A stretch of 64,000 nt of DNA from Oscillospiraceae bacterium. GTDB taxonomy: Bacteria; Bacillota; Clostridia; Oscillospirales; Oscillospiraceae. The notes beneath the pieces were generated by a model that was not told the DNA's origin, made no database searches, and worked only from the letters and a program-made list of their open reading frames with translations. The stretch spans positions 1 to 64,000 of the forward strand of contig SVMA01000002.1 of NCBI GenBank assembly GCA_015067635.1, written 5' to 3'. Shown here one piece after another: positions 52,159-61,100 of the stretch. The translations under genes and the position numbers were made by a program. Positions within the stretch are counted from its first letter, which is position 1. Every line of letters begins with the position of its first letter.

Positions 52159-52618
52159 AACGTCTGTGCAGCTGGAGCAAATCATGCCCCTCATACGCCA
52201 GCAGTTGGCATCCGGTGAATCCGTAAAATTTACACCTCAGGGAACCAGTATGCGCCCGACTATTTGGGGCGGCAGGGATCAAGTGGTGCTTTCACCGTTG
52301 CCGGGCAAGCTGAAAAAATATGATATTCCTCTTTATTTGCGGGATAATGGGCATTTTGTTCTGCACAGAATTGTGAAGGTAAGCCAGTGCTATACCTGCG
52401 TGGGCGACAACCAGGTGGAGTATGAGCACGGTGTGCGACAGGATCAGCTGATTGCAGTGGTAACTGCCTTTGTCCGTAAGGGAAAACTGCATTCTGTGAA
52501 CAGCCTTGATTACCGGATTTATTGCCGCGTTTGGCACTATACGCGTTTTTTGCGTCGACTGTACCGTGCGATAAAGTGGAAAATTTGCGGTCCTGCCAAC
52601 CAAACTCCGACCCAGTAA
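52151..52618 (+). CDS. S24/S26-family (signal-peptidase-like) serine peptidase, soluble
   Basis: 155 residues, TTG start behind AAGGAG and inside the end of the PqqD-like gene. The nucleophile box is GTSMRPT, and HRIVKV holds a His at the position used by Ser-His signal peptidases (SipW type) instead of a Lys. No clear membrane helix is present, unlike true signal peptidases. It is the best candidate for removing the leader of the peptide at 52796, but this is inference. It ends the long operon. Confidence 0.75.
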   Translation: MHKTSVQLEQIMPLIRQQLASGESVKFTPQGTSMRPTIWGGRDQVVLSPLPGKLKKYDIPLYLRDNGHFVLHRIVKVSQCYTCVGDNQVEYEHGVRQDQLIAVVTAFVRKGKLHSVNSLDYRIYCRVWHYTRFLRRLYRAIKWKICGPANQTPTQ

Positions 52619-52651
52619 ATTGCCAATTGGAAATATCGCCTAAAAAACTTC

Positions 52652-52680
52652 TTGACAAATGATAGATATAGGTGCATAAT
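52652..52680 (+). promoter_or_regulatory. Promoter of the precursor-peptide/radical SAM unit
   Basis: TTGACA (52652-52657), 17 bases, CATAAT (52675-52680). It gives the precursor its own, probably stronger, transcription apart from the long upstream operon. Confidence 0.8.
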
Positions 52681-52688
52681 GGTAAATG

Positions 52689-52762
52689 AGGGGTTGTATC
52701 CCTTGACTACTGAGTTTCCGAGAACACATCAGGGAAACGAGGGTAGTGCTGTGTACACAGCA
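52689..52762 (+). promoter_or_regulatory. Structured leader with a 16-bp perfect palindrome
   Basis: ACTAC (52706-52710) pairs with GTAGT (52743-52747), and GTTTCC (52714-52719) with GGAAAC (52733-52738), forming one long hairpin. It overlaps a second structure, the palindrome TGCTGTGTACACAGCA at 52747-52762, by one base. The palindrome could be an operator or an RNA hairpin. No riboswitch class is recognised. Confidence 0.5.
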
Positions 52763-52795
52763 TTGTCGTATCATTTTAGGAAGGAGGAAACCAAT

Positions 52796-52912
52796 ATGAA
52801 GCTGTTCGAGCAACCCGAGCTGGAGGTCGTTAAGTTCTCCGTTCAGGACGTCATCACCGAGAGTGAAGACCTGCCCCCCATGGGTGGCAAGTTCCTGATG
52901 CCCTGCATCTAA
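52796..52912 (+). CDS. 38-residue RiPP-like precursor peptide
   Basis: ATG behind AAGGAGG. The N-terminal part MKLFEQPELEVVKFSVQDVI matches the short-peptide pattern M-x-x-(Y/F)-E-x-P-E-x-E-V-V-x-F-x-x-x-D-V-I-T seen beside maturase genes in Clostridia, a likely leader. After TES the C-terminal part (EDLPPMGGKFLMPCI) is rich in Pro, Gly and Met with a single Cys at position 37, a likely core. It is followed by a hairpin and then the radical SAM gene. Precursor role is inferred from size, context and pattern. Confidence 0.72.
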   Translation: MKLFEQPELEVVKFSVQDVITESEDLPPMGGKFLMPCI

Positions 52913-52920
52913 TGGAAAAG

Positions 52921-52944
52921 AGGGGTGGGGGATATCCCACCCCT
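52921..52944 (+). terminator. Hairpin between precursor and radical SAM gene
   Basis: AGGGGTGGG (52921-52929) pairs with CCCACCCCT (52936-52944) around GGATAT, followed by only a short T-rich stretch. It probably acts as a partial terminator so that more precursor than enzyme is made. Confidence 0.65.
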
Positions 52945-52979
52945 TGTCCATTGCTAAGGAAGAATGGGAGAGTAGTAGA

Positions 52980-54050
52980 ATGCAAAGCAAACAATATCTA
53001 AAATGGAAAAGCCACATAGTACAGACGGGCAGGCAAAATCTGGTTCCGGTATGCGGGCAGTTTGAATTAACACCCCGGTGCAACTTGGACTGCAAAATGT
53101 GCTACATCCATAATCAAGACTCCAATAAGTGCAAGGATCGGGAACTTTCCACTCAGGAATGGAAAAGAATATTCGATGAAGCATACGAAATGGGCTTGAT
53201 GTTCGCGGGGTTGACCGGAGGCGAATGCCTCGTCAGGGAAGATTTCAAGGAACTGTATTTGCATCTTTGGAAGAAGAGAGTAATGATCTCTGTCCTGACC
53301 AACGGCACTCTTGTGGACGATGATTATGTGGATTTTTTCAAAACCTACCCTCCGGAACAAATACAGATTACTCTTTATGGAAGCTCCGAGGAAAACTACT
53401 TGACTGTTACAGGACACCGTCGTTTTGCGAAGGCGGTCACAGCCATTCAAAAGCTAAAAGAGGCAAATGTGAATTTTCATGTCAATGTAACTCCCTGTAA
53501 GCAGAATATAAAGGATTATATTAACACCATTCAGTTTATACGAAATAGCGGTTATGAACCGAGCTTGACAGATTTGTTTCTGACTCCCAAATTGGATGAC
53601 CCGGAAGGAACAGATCATTACCTGTCTGCAGATGAGATTTTCACCCTTTCCAAAGAACGCGCATTGTTGGATGGTGCATTAACACCCGTGGAGAATCCGC
53701 CTTCAACAGGAGGAGATTGCAGTGTGCCACCTCAAAAAGGATTGGTTTGCAACGCCGGCAGAGGCAGTGCCTGTGTTACGTGGGAAGGTATCATGTATCC
53801 TTGCGTTGATGTCAGAGTCGGCGAAGGTGCTTCCCTTCGGGAAATGTCCTATGCGGAAGCATGGGAAAAGACGAAGGCGGCAGCAGACACAGTGGTTTAC
53901 GGTGTGGAATGTGTGGGCTGTCCCTATGATAAGATTTGCCCTCAGTGTCCCGGCATACGGCTGCAAGGTTTGCATAGCGGCCATTGTAGACCAGAAATCT
54001 GTGAAATGGCACAGCGCTTTGTTGCTGCGGGAATTCGTAAATTGGATTAA
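52980..54050 (+). CDS. Radical SAM/SPASM peptide-modifying enzyme
   Basis: 356 residues from the ATG after GGGAG; a TTG at 52944 lies inside the hairpin. The radical SAM cluster is CNLDCKMC (C-x3-C-x2-C) near residue 38, with the SAM-binding TGGECLVRED. The SPASM region carries CNAGRGSACV, YPCVDVRV, and CVGCPYDKICPQCPG, then HCRPEIC, enough cysteines for auxiliary clusters. Such enzymes make thioether, C-C or similar crosslinks, or epimerise residues. No PqqD domain is fused, consistent with the separate PqqD gene. Confidence 0.88.
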   Translation: MQSKQYLKWKSHIVQTGRQNLVPVCGQFELTPRCNLDCKMCYIHNQDSNKCKDRELSTQEWKRIFDEAYEMGLMFAGLTGGECLVREDFKELYLHLWKKRVMISVLTNGTLVDDDYVDFFKTYPPEQIQITLYGSSEENYLTVTGHRRFAKAVTAIQKLKEANVNFHVNVTPCKQNIKDYINTIQFIRNSGYEPSLTDLFLTPKLDDPEGTDHYLSADEIFTLSKERALLDGALTPVENPPSTGGDCSVPPQKGLVCNAGRGSACVTWEGIMYPCVDVRVGEGASLREMSYAEAWEKTKAAADTVVYGVECVGCPYDKICPQCPGIRLQGLHSGHCRPEICEMAQRFVAAGIRKLD

Positions 54051-54064
54051 CAAAAGGATCATTG

Positions 54065-54094
54065 AGGAGCTTGGGCTTGCCCGGGCTCCTTTTT
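54065..54094 (+). terminator. Terminator of the precursor/radical SAM unit
   Basis: AGGAGC/GCTCCT (54065-54070 with 54085-54090) and inner GGGC/GCCC, followed by five T. Confidence 0.85.
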
Positions 54095-54107
54095 CTGTGC
54101 AGCGGAA

Positions 54108-54350
54108 TTAACGGCGATAATCATATTTTATAAATGGAAGTATGGATAGCCACAGTCGGCGTCTTTTCCATTTCCAATAACGCTGTTCCGAACCAAGGGT
54201 TCGACGGATTTCTAAATTAAGATAACGCATTTCTTTGGTAAAATCCAGAAAAAACGATACAGCTTTTACAAACCCAACCAAGAAAAGGAAGCAGCCTACG
54301 TAAGATATGACAATTGAAACCGTTTCCCATTCATTCACCTCATTTTCCAT
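54108..54350 (-). CDS. Small membrane protein
   Basis: 80 residues from the ATG after GGAGGTCAGC. One hydrophobic helix (VSIVISYVGCFLFLVGFVKAV, about residues 11-32) is followed by a basic, Trp/Arg-rich tail (RYWKWKRRRLWLSILPF). Its start lies inside the end of the tiny gene upstream. Function unknown. Confidence 0.55.
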   Translation of the reverse strand: MENEVNEWETVSIVISYVGCFLFLVGFVKAVSFFLDFTKEMRYLNLEIRRTLGSEQRYWKWKRRRLWLSILPFIKYDYRR

Positions 54351-54429
54351 GCTGACCTCCAATGATCATAGCAGCAAGGAACAGACCCAGACCGCCGCCG
54401 ATTAGCAAACCCAGAGAAAAAGAAAGCAT
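54340..54429 (-). CDS. 29-residue DUF3789-like membrane peptide
   Basis: The frame reads MLSFSLGLLIGGGLGLFLAA and continues to a TGA overlapping the next gene. It is almost entirely one Gly-rich transmembrane helix, the pattern of the DUF3789 small proteins found in Firmicute mobile elements. GAGAGGGA lies upstream. Together with the 80-residue gene it forms a leftward operon under the promoter that carries the palindromic operator. Confidence 0.6.
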   Translation of the reverse strand: MLSFSLGLLIGGGLGLFLAAMIIGGQHGK

Positions 54430-54462
54430 TAAAGAACATCCCTCTCAAATCATACTGCGTCC

Positions 54463-54516
54463 ATTTTAGCGAATTTTTCGCTAAATGTCAATAGCGAAAA
54501 ATTTTCTGCCTATAAT
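54463..54516. promoter_or_regulatory. Divergent promoters with HTH operator
   Basis: Leftward: TTGACA (complement of 54486-54491), 17 bases, TAAAAT (complement of 54463-54468). Its spacer is filled by a perfect inverted repeat, TTTAGCGAA (54465-54473) and TTCGCTAAA (54477-54485). Rightward: TATAAT at 54511-54516 before the HTH gene, with a third half-site TAGCGAAAA at 54492-54500. This looks like autoregulation by the HTH protein. Confidence 0.7.
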
Positions 54517-54546
54517 AATATTATCATGGGCAGAGGAGGGAAGCAG

Positions 54547-54765
54547 GTGCCATACTATCGGCGCATACGCGATTTGCGCGAGGATAAGGATTTGACCCAG
54601 CGAGAAATGGGAGAAATATTGTCCTGCAGTCAGCGAGTTTATAGTAATTATGAGCGAGGCGATATTGACATACCTACGGGGACGTTGATAAAACTTGCGG
54701 ACTTTCATAATGTGTCAGTGGATTATCTGCTTGACCGAACGAACAACCCCAATCTGCAGAAATAA
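54547..54765 (+). CDS. XRE-family HTH regulator
   Basis: 72 residues from a GTG with GGAGGG six bases upstream; an ATG at 54526 gives seven extra residues but overlaps the ribosome site. The HTH is YRRIRDLREDKDLTQREMGE, then SQRVYSNYERGDIDIPTGTL, the standard single-domain XRE fold. It probably binds the AGCGAA-type operator upstream and represses the divergent small membrane genes. Confidence 0.8.
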   Translation: MPYYRRIRDLREDKDLTQREMGEILSCSQRVYSNYERGDIDIPTGTLIKLADFHNVSVDYLLDRTNNPNLQK

Positions 54766-54794
54766 AGAACATGAAGCAATCAAATTAGTGACCA

Positions 54795-54822
54795 AAACCC
54801 ACGCCAACAGGCGTGGGTTTTT
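54795..54822 (+). terminator. Terminator after the HTH gene
   Basis: AAACCCACGCC (54795-54805) pairs with GGCGTGGGTTT (54810-54820) around AACA, then T-run. The 379-base gap before the next gene holds this, a weak 19-codon reading frame at about 54839-54898 that I do not accept as a gene, and the promoter at 55031. Confidence 0.9.
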
Positions 54823-55030
54823 CCGTGCGGGAGGAATAATGTTGGCATGGGACAGAAATGTATGTAGGCGATTTATCAGCAGGAAACAAGCTGTTTGAGA
54901 GTCCTTGTGTGGCGGACAATTATCTGCGTTTTGCCCGCGATAATGAGTGAAGGAAGGATATATTCCTCAAAATAATACTAAAACAATAGGCAATTCGCAC
55001 AATAGAAGCCTATCTCATGAGGAAAACTAC

Positions 55031-55059
55031 TTGACTGTATACAAAAAGTGTTCTATAAT
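55031..55059 (+). promoter_or_regulatory. Promoter of the large secreted protein gene
   Basis: TTGACT (55031-55036), 17 bases, TATAAT (55054-55059). The leader is about 80 bases and ends with AGGAGG before the ATG at 55145. Confidence 0.8.
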
Positions 55060-55144
55060 GAAAGTAGCTATAGGAAGGTATTATATGGAATAGATTTTGA
55101 CTACAGCGAAGGAAATCTGAGGCAATTTTTTAGGAGGATTGGTT

Positions 55145-58100
55145 ATGGTAAAAGCAATGAGTAAGCGATTAATTTCTTTGTTGCTCGTTCTGGTGATGGT
55201 GGTTTCTGCTGCGCCGTTCCATGCATTTGCGCTGGATAGTGAAGCAGAAGTTGCCCAAAAACATCCGCATATGGAAATTAATCCGTTTGTGGAGACTGTG
55301 CTTCTGAAGGAAGCAAAGGCCAAGATGGATGAGATCCTTAATAAGTATTTGGGCAAGACAACTATGTCCAAAGAGCAGATTGAGGAATGCATTGGCCAAC
55401 TGGAGGACGGAAGATTGATTCTCGCCGGAGAGGAAGCGGAAGCTCTTGCAGAGCTTGTCGATTCCATGACCGACGCGGAGGAGTATTTCTTCGACCGTTA
55501 CGAAAGTGCCGAGACATACAGCTACTTCTATGAGGTGCTGGATGGGGCGCTCAATCCCCCCATTGACGTTGCACCTTCCGCGGCGAAAAACCGTGCGCCT
55601 GCGTTGGGGATCCGTGCTTCTGCTGAGACAGCACAGCCGGAATGCACAGCTGCGGCTGAACACGATTATCAGGCAGTTGTAACGGCTCCTACTTGTTCTG
55701 CACGGGGCTATACTACCTATACCTGCACAATCTGCGGATCCAGCTATGTGGCTGATTTCGTGAACGCGAAGCCTCACACTCCCGGTGCGGTTGCAACCTG
55801 CACCACCTCGCAGAATTGTACTGTCTGCGGCATCGAGCTGATAGCTGCGCTGGGTCACACCTGGGAAGAAGTTTCCGCAAAGGCACCCGGACGTACCGAA
55901 AACGGTCATGAGGCTTACATGGCTTGCGAAGAGTGCGGCGAGATCGATGGCGAGATCGTAATCATTCCTGCAATTGGTGTTGCGGAAGTCAGCAGCTATG
56001 AGGAACTGGTTTTCAACCTGATGCTGTTGGAAGAACTTGCCAATATGTACGTAAAGGAAAACCCGGGCAAAGATCCTGTTGCTTTGGTTATCAAATATAT
56101 CCGTACCGGTGTTGAGCGTTATAATTCCGGTTCCTGGGGCATTATGGCAGGCTACGAGGATGTGGACTTTGCCAATTATGTCAGACGGATGGAAGACATG
56201 ATCAACGCAGAAGTTACCGACGGTGCGTATCTTGCAGTAACCGGCCTGAAGAATATCAACAAATTCGATCTGCCCAACGGTGACAAGGCTGACCTTGGAC
56301 ACGTGTTTGGCGTAATGGATATCACTTATCATAACCGGGGCAGCCAGAATCATGCCGACGTTTCCGGTTGGGCAGGTGACCTGGTTGACCTTTTGGAAGT
56401 TACTGATATCGTTGAAGTATCCGGTAATCTGGATGAAATGATCAAGTACATTTCGGATAATCTGCTGGGCAATACGATCAACGTTGTCGGTGCACCCAGC
56501 ATGAGCCAGGAGGATATTGACGGAGACCTGGATGCTTTTTACATCATGTATGCTCTGGAAGTTGTTCGGGAAGATTACGTATCCGGTACGCTGGCAGAGA
56601 TCCTCATGAACTACTACACGGAGGACTTGACCAACGAGTTCCGTGCAGCATTCTTCCTTACCAACAGACTGGAAACCACCGGCACACGTGCACAGGTGCG
56701 TGATGCTGTGTATACCGAATACACAGGCAATAAGCTGATTGCCACCCTGGAAGGCACCAGAGAGTTTAAGGCTACAGATCTTTCCAATATGAGAAGAGCT
56801 GTTTGCTATGCGTTTGCAGACTATGTCTGTAAGCTGGCAGGCGACTATGTTGAAAAGATCGACAATCCTTACTACGAAGTGTTTACCTCCAGCATGTCCG
56901 TGCTGGCTCCCGGTATCACACAGGAATCCTATCAGGCAACAACCACTGACGGCAAGCAGATCGTTTACTATATTGCAACTGCTGACATCACGAGAGATGA
57001 TGTGCACGTCTTTGCCAACTATAACAATGCCGATCCCGGTGACGGCTGGGCAATGCAGAGAGTTCTGGATCAGGCGAATGCCGCACAGAAGAAGTACGGC
57101 GATCCCTCCAGCCCGGACTATATCCCCAATTACAATGTAATCGTCAGCACTAATGCGGACGGCTACAACATGTCCACCGGTGAGCCCGGCGGCCTGTTGA
57201 TCATGAACGGCAAAGAGTGGCACGCGATTGATAGTGGCGGATTCTTTGGCATCACCAAGGACGGCAAGGCGGTCATTGGTAATCGGGATGAGTACAACAA
57301 TATTTACAGAGGCCAGCTGACGGACGCTGTTGGTGGCTTCGGTACGATGCTGATTGATAATGGCGAAATCGCTGTTTCCAAAACCGATAATTATTACACC
57401 AGTCGTGCGCCCAGAACAGCAGTTGGTATTACCAAGACCGGTAAGGTCGTTCTGATGGTTCTGGACGGACGTCAGGAGCCCTATTCCTGCGGCGGCAGCA
57501 TGCAGGAGATTGCACAGATCATGTTTGAGGCGGGCTGTGTAGAAGCAGTTAACCTGGACGGCGGCGGTTCTACCACCTTTGTTGCAAAGCAGCAGGGCGA
57601 AGAGGAACTGGAAGTCATGAACAGACCCTCTGACGGTGCGGCACGTTCTGTCAGTACCTCCTTGCTGATGGTTTCTACTGCTCCCAGCTCCACAGCCTTT
57701 GATCATGCAAATATCGTAAGTCAGTACAACTACGCTACCATTGGCACGCCCATTACCATGACTCCTGTTGGCATCAGCGCAACCGGAAACATTGCGGAGC
57801 TTCCTGAAGGATATACCTGGGCAGTTTCCGATGAGAGATGGGCATCTATTACCGAGGATGGTGTGTTTACCGGTAAGAGAAACGGTGCAGTGGAAGTCTA
57901 TTTGATGCTGGACGGTGCAGTCATCGGCAGCAAGGTCATGAACATCGTGATTCCTGAGAGCATCTACTTCACCAAGAGTACGGTGGATGCAGTTTACGGT
58001 GCAACGATCCAGTTGCCCATTGCTGCTCTGTATGAAGGCAAGCAGGTGGCGATCAGCGCAAGCGATGTTGCCTTCACACTGGACAAAGGCCAGGCCGGCA

Positions 58101-61100
58101 CGGTAAACGGATTTGCCTTTACTGCTGCGGAGGGTATCAGCATTAAGGTCGTAAAGGCTACTGCTGCTCTGGTTAAGGATTCCTCCATCGGTGCAACACT
58201 TACCATCAACCTGTACAGACAGGGTGAAAACACATTTGATTTTGACCAGGCAACCGGCGGAGACCGTTTGCTTGCATGGGACCGCGTTGTTACCAATGCG
58301 GTAACAAGCGACGGCATGTCCTACATTGCAATCGATACCAATCAGGATATGGTTACATCCTACACGTTTGCAATGGATATGTCCCAGATTCCGATTCCCA
58401 CCCAGCTGGCAGACCTTGTTTACATGCTGCCCGGTGCGGATATGGAAAATGCTTCTGCATGGAACTTCCTGCTCCAGTTGGCAGAGCGTGTAAGTACGCT
58501 GACGGAAGTAACACCTGTCATTCGCTTTGATCCCGATGTAGACGTGGATTACAGCGGACTGACCATCAAGACAGATTACTTTGAGTTGGTCAGCACAGAG
58601 TTTGATGAGGCTACCAATACTCTGAGAATGAAGCTGAGATGGATTGACCGGACAGCGGCAATCGATCCCGCTACTGCAAATCCCATTTGCATGGTCAGTG
58701 GCGTTAAGATTACTCCCAAGGCCGATGCACAGTGGGATGCCAATAAGCGTCTTAATCTGGTTCATTCCGGTACGATCAGCTACAAGATCTATCTGCGTGC
58801 AAGTGCCCTTTACTCTTTCGCACAGAAGCCTGAGAATCAGAAGATCTTTGGATTGATGCCCTTTGTGAATCCGGATTTGCCTTCCGAGGCCGGTGCATAT
58901 TTCAGCAGTGTTTATAAGGAATTCGATGATTCCTATACCCTCGTAAATGCCCTGAAGAACGGTTGGGTAGCGGAAAACGGTGGATTTGCTTACTACATCG
59001 AAGGCGTAAAGATGGCCGGCGGTGTAAAGGAGATTGAAGGTTACTATTATTACTTCGACGACCAGGGCATCAATGTCGGACAGAATAAGTACACCGGCGT
59101 GTTCCACAATCCTTCCGACGGTGCATATTACTATGCAAAGAACGGTGTCCGTGAAGGCGGCTGGCAGTCTGTTGACGGCAGCTGGTACTATTTTGACAAG
59201 ACCACACACAAGGCTGTAAGCGGAACACAGAAGCTGGGCGGCGTTACCTATGAATTTGAGGGCGACGGCAAGCTGAAGTCCGGCGTTTGGGTCAACGTGG
59301 TTACCGGCTGGAGATACTACTACGGTCCTTCCTACCATATAAGCAAGTGGCAGAATATTGACGGCGAGTGGTATTACTTCCGTAACGGCCTGCGCGTGAC
59401 CGGCTATTCCATCGTAGATGACAAGGAATTCAACTACATTCGCAGATGGTATAACTTCGGTGACGATGGTATTGCCAAGAATGTGGAAGAGGGCTTCTAT
59501 GAATTTGACGGAGAGCTCTACTACATTGTGGACGGTATTCACAATGTAGGCCTTCACAAGATTGATGGCGATTACTATTTCTTCTCCTATTCCGGTCCTG
59601 CAATTCGCGGACAGAAATACTATGCATGGGAAACCCATTGTGATTTGCCCTGCGGCAACTACATTTTCGGACCTGACGGCAAGATGGCAAACGGTCTGGT
59701 TGAAATGAGCGATGGTCTGTACTACTATTTCAACGGTAAGATCGACAGCAGTAAGGCAGGTCTGCACAAGATCGGTGACGACTATTACTTTGTCAGTTCC
59801 TCCGGCAAGTGCGTAACCGGTGCTTACTACGCTTGGGCAACCCACTGCGATCTGCCCTGCGGCAATTATGAATTCGGCGCAGACGGCAAGATGCTTGACG
59901 GCATTGTAGAAAAGGAAAACGGATACTACTACTATATCAACGGCAAGATCGACAGCAATCAGGCCGGTCTGCATAAGATCGGTGATGACTATTACTTCGT
60001 CAGCTCCGCAGGTAAGTGTGTAACCGGAACCTACTACGCCTGGGCAACCCACTGTGACCTGCCCTGCGGCAACTATGAATTTGCTGCTGACGGCAAGATG
60101 CTCAATGGCATTGTAGAAAAGGCAAACGGATACTACTTCTATGTCAACGGCAAGATCGACAGCAATCAGGCCGGTCTGCACAAGTTCGGCGACGACTATT
60201 ACTTTATCAGCTCCGCGGGCAAGTGTGTAACCGGAACCTACTACGCTTGGGCAACCCACTGCGATCTGCCTTGCAGCAATTATGAATTTGCTGCTGACGG
60301 CAAGATGCTCCAGGGCTTAGTAGAAAAGGCTGATGGCTTGTACTACTATGTCAACGGCAAGATCGACAGCAATCAGGCTGGTCTGCATAAGATCGGTGAT
60401 GACTATTACTTTATCAGCTCCGCGGGCAAGTGTGTAACCGGAAACTACTACGCTTGGGCAACCCATTGTGATCTGCCTTGCGGCAATTATGAATTTGCTG
60501 CTGACGGCAAGATGCTCCAGGGCTTAGTAGAAAAGGCTGATGGCTTGTACTACTATGTCAACGGCAGAATTGACAGCAATCAGGCTGGTCTGCACAAGTT
60601 CGGCGACGATTACTACTTTGTCAGCTCCGCGGGCAAGTGTGTAACCGGAACCTACTACGCTTGGGCAACCCACTGCGACCTGCCCTGCAGCAATTATGAA
60701 TTCGGTGCAGATGGCAAGATGCTTCACGGTTTTGTGGAAAGAGCAGACGGAATCTACTGCTATGTTAACGGTAAGCTCGGAAGTGCAAATCCCGGTCTTG
60801 CAAAGATTGGCGATTACTATTACTTTATCAATACGGCAGGCAAGTGCGTAACCGGAAGCTACTATGCATGGGCAACCAACTGTGACCTGCCCGTTGGAAC
60901 ATACGAATTTGACGAGCAGGGCAGAATGCTGAACGGTTTTGTCAACAAGGCTGACGGCGTTTACTACTATGTAAACGGTAAAATCGGAAATGTAGGCGTT
61001 AATTATATTGACGGATACTACTACTTCCTGAATACCAAGGGTCAGCTCGTCACTAATCAGACTTACTGGGTTTGGGAAACAAACGGTTTGCTTCTCGAGG

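Noticed and set aside
48174..54050. Straight lasso-peptide cluster
   Set aside because: No transglutaminase-like B2 protease and no adjacent cyclase; the asparagine-synthase-like gene lies 1.7 kb upstream among sugar genes, and the precursor lacks a lasso core with an Asp/Glu at position 7-9 after a Gly.
54839..54898. 19-codon reading frame with a GGGAGG site
   Set aside because: Too short and without a recognisable pattern or conserved context; likely chance or remnant.
55169..60259. 1696-codon open frame on the minus strand
   Set aside because: It lies antisense to the secreted glycosidase gene, has no start site signals, and its composition follows from codon use of the opposite strand.
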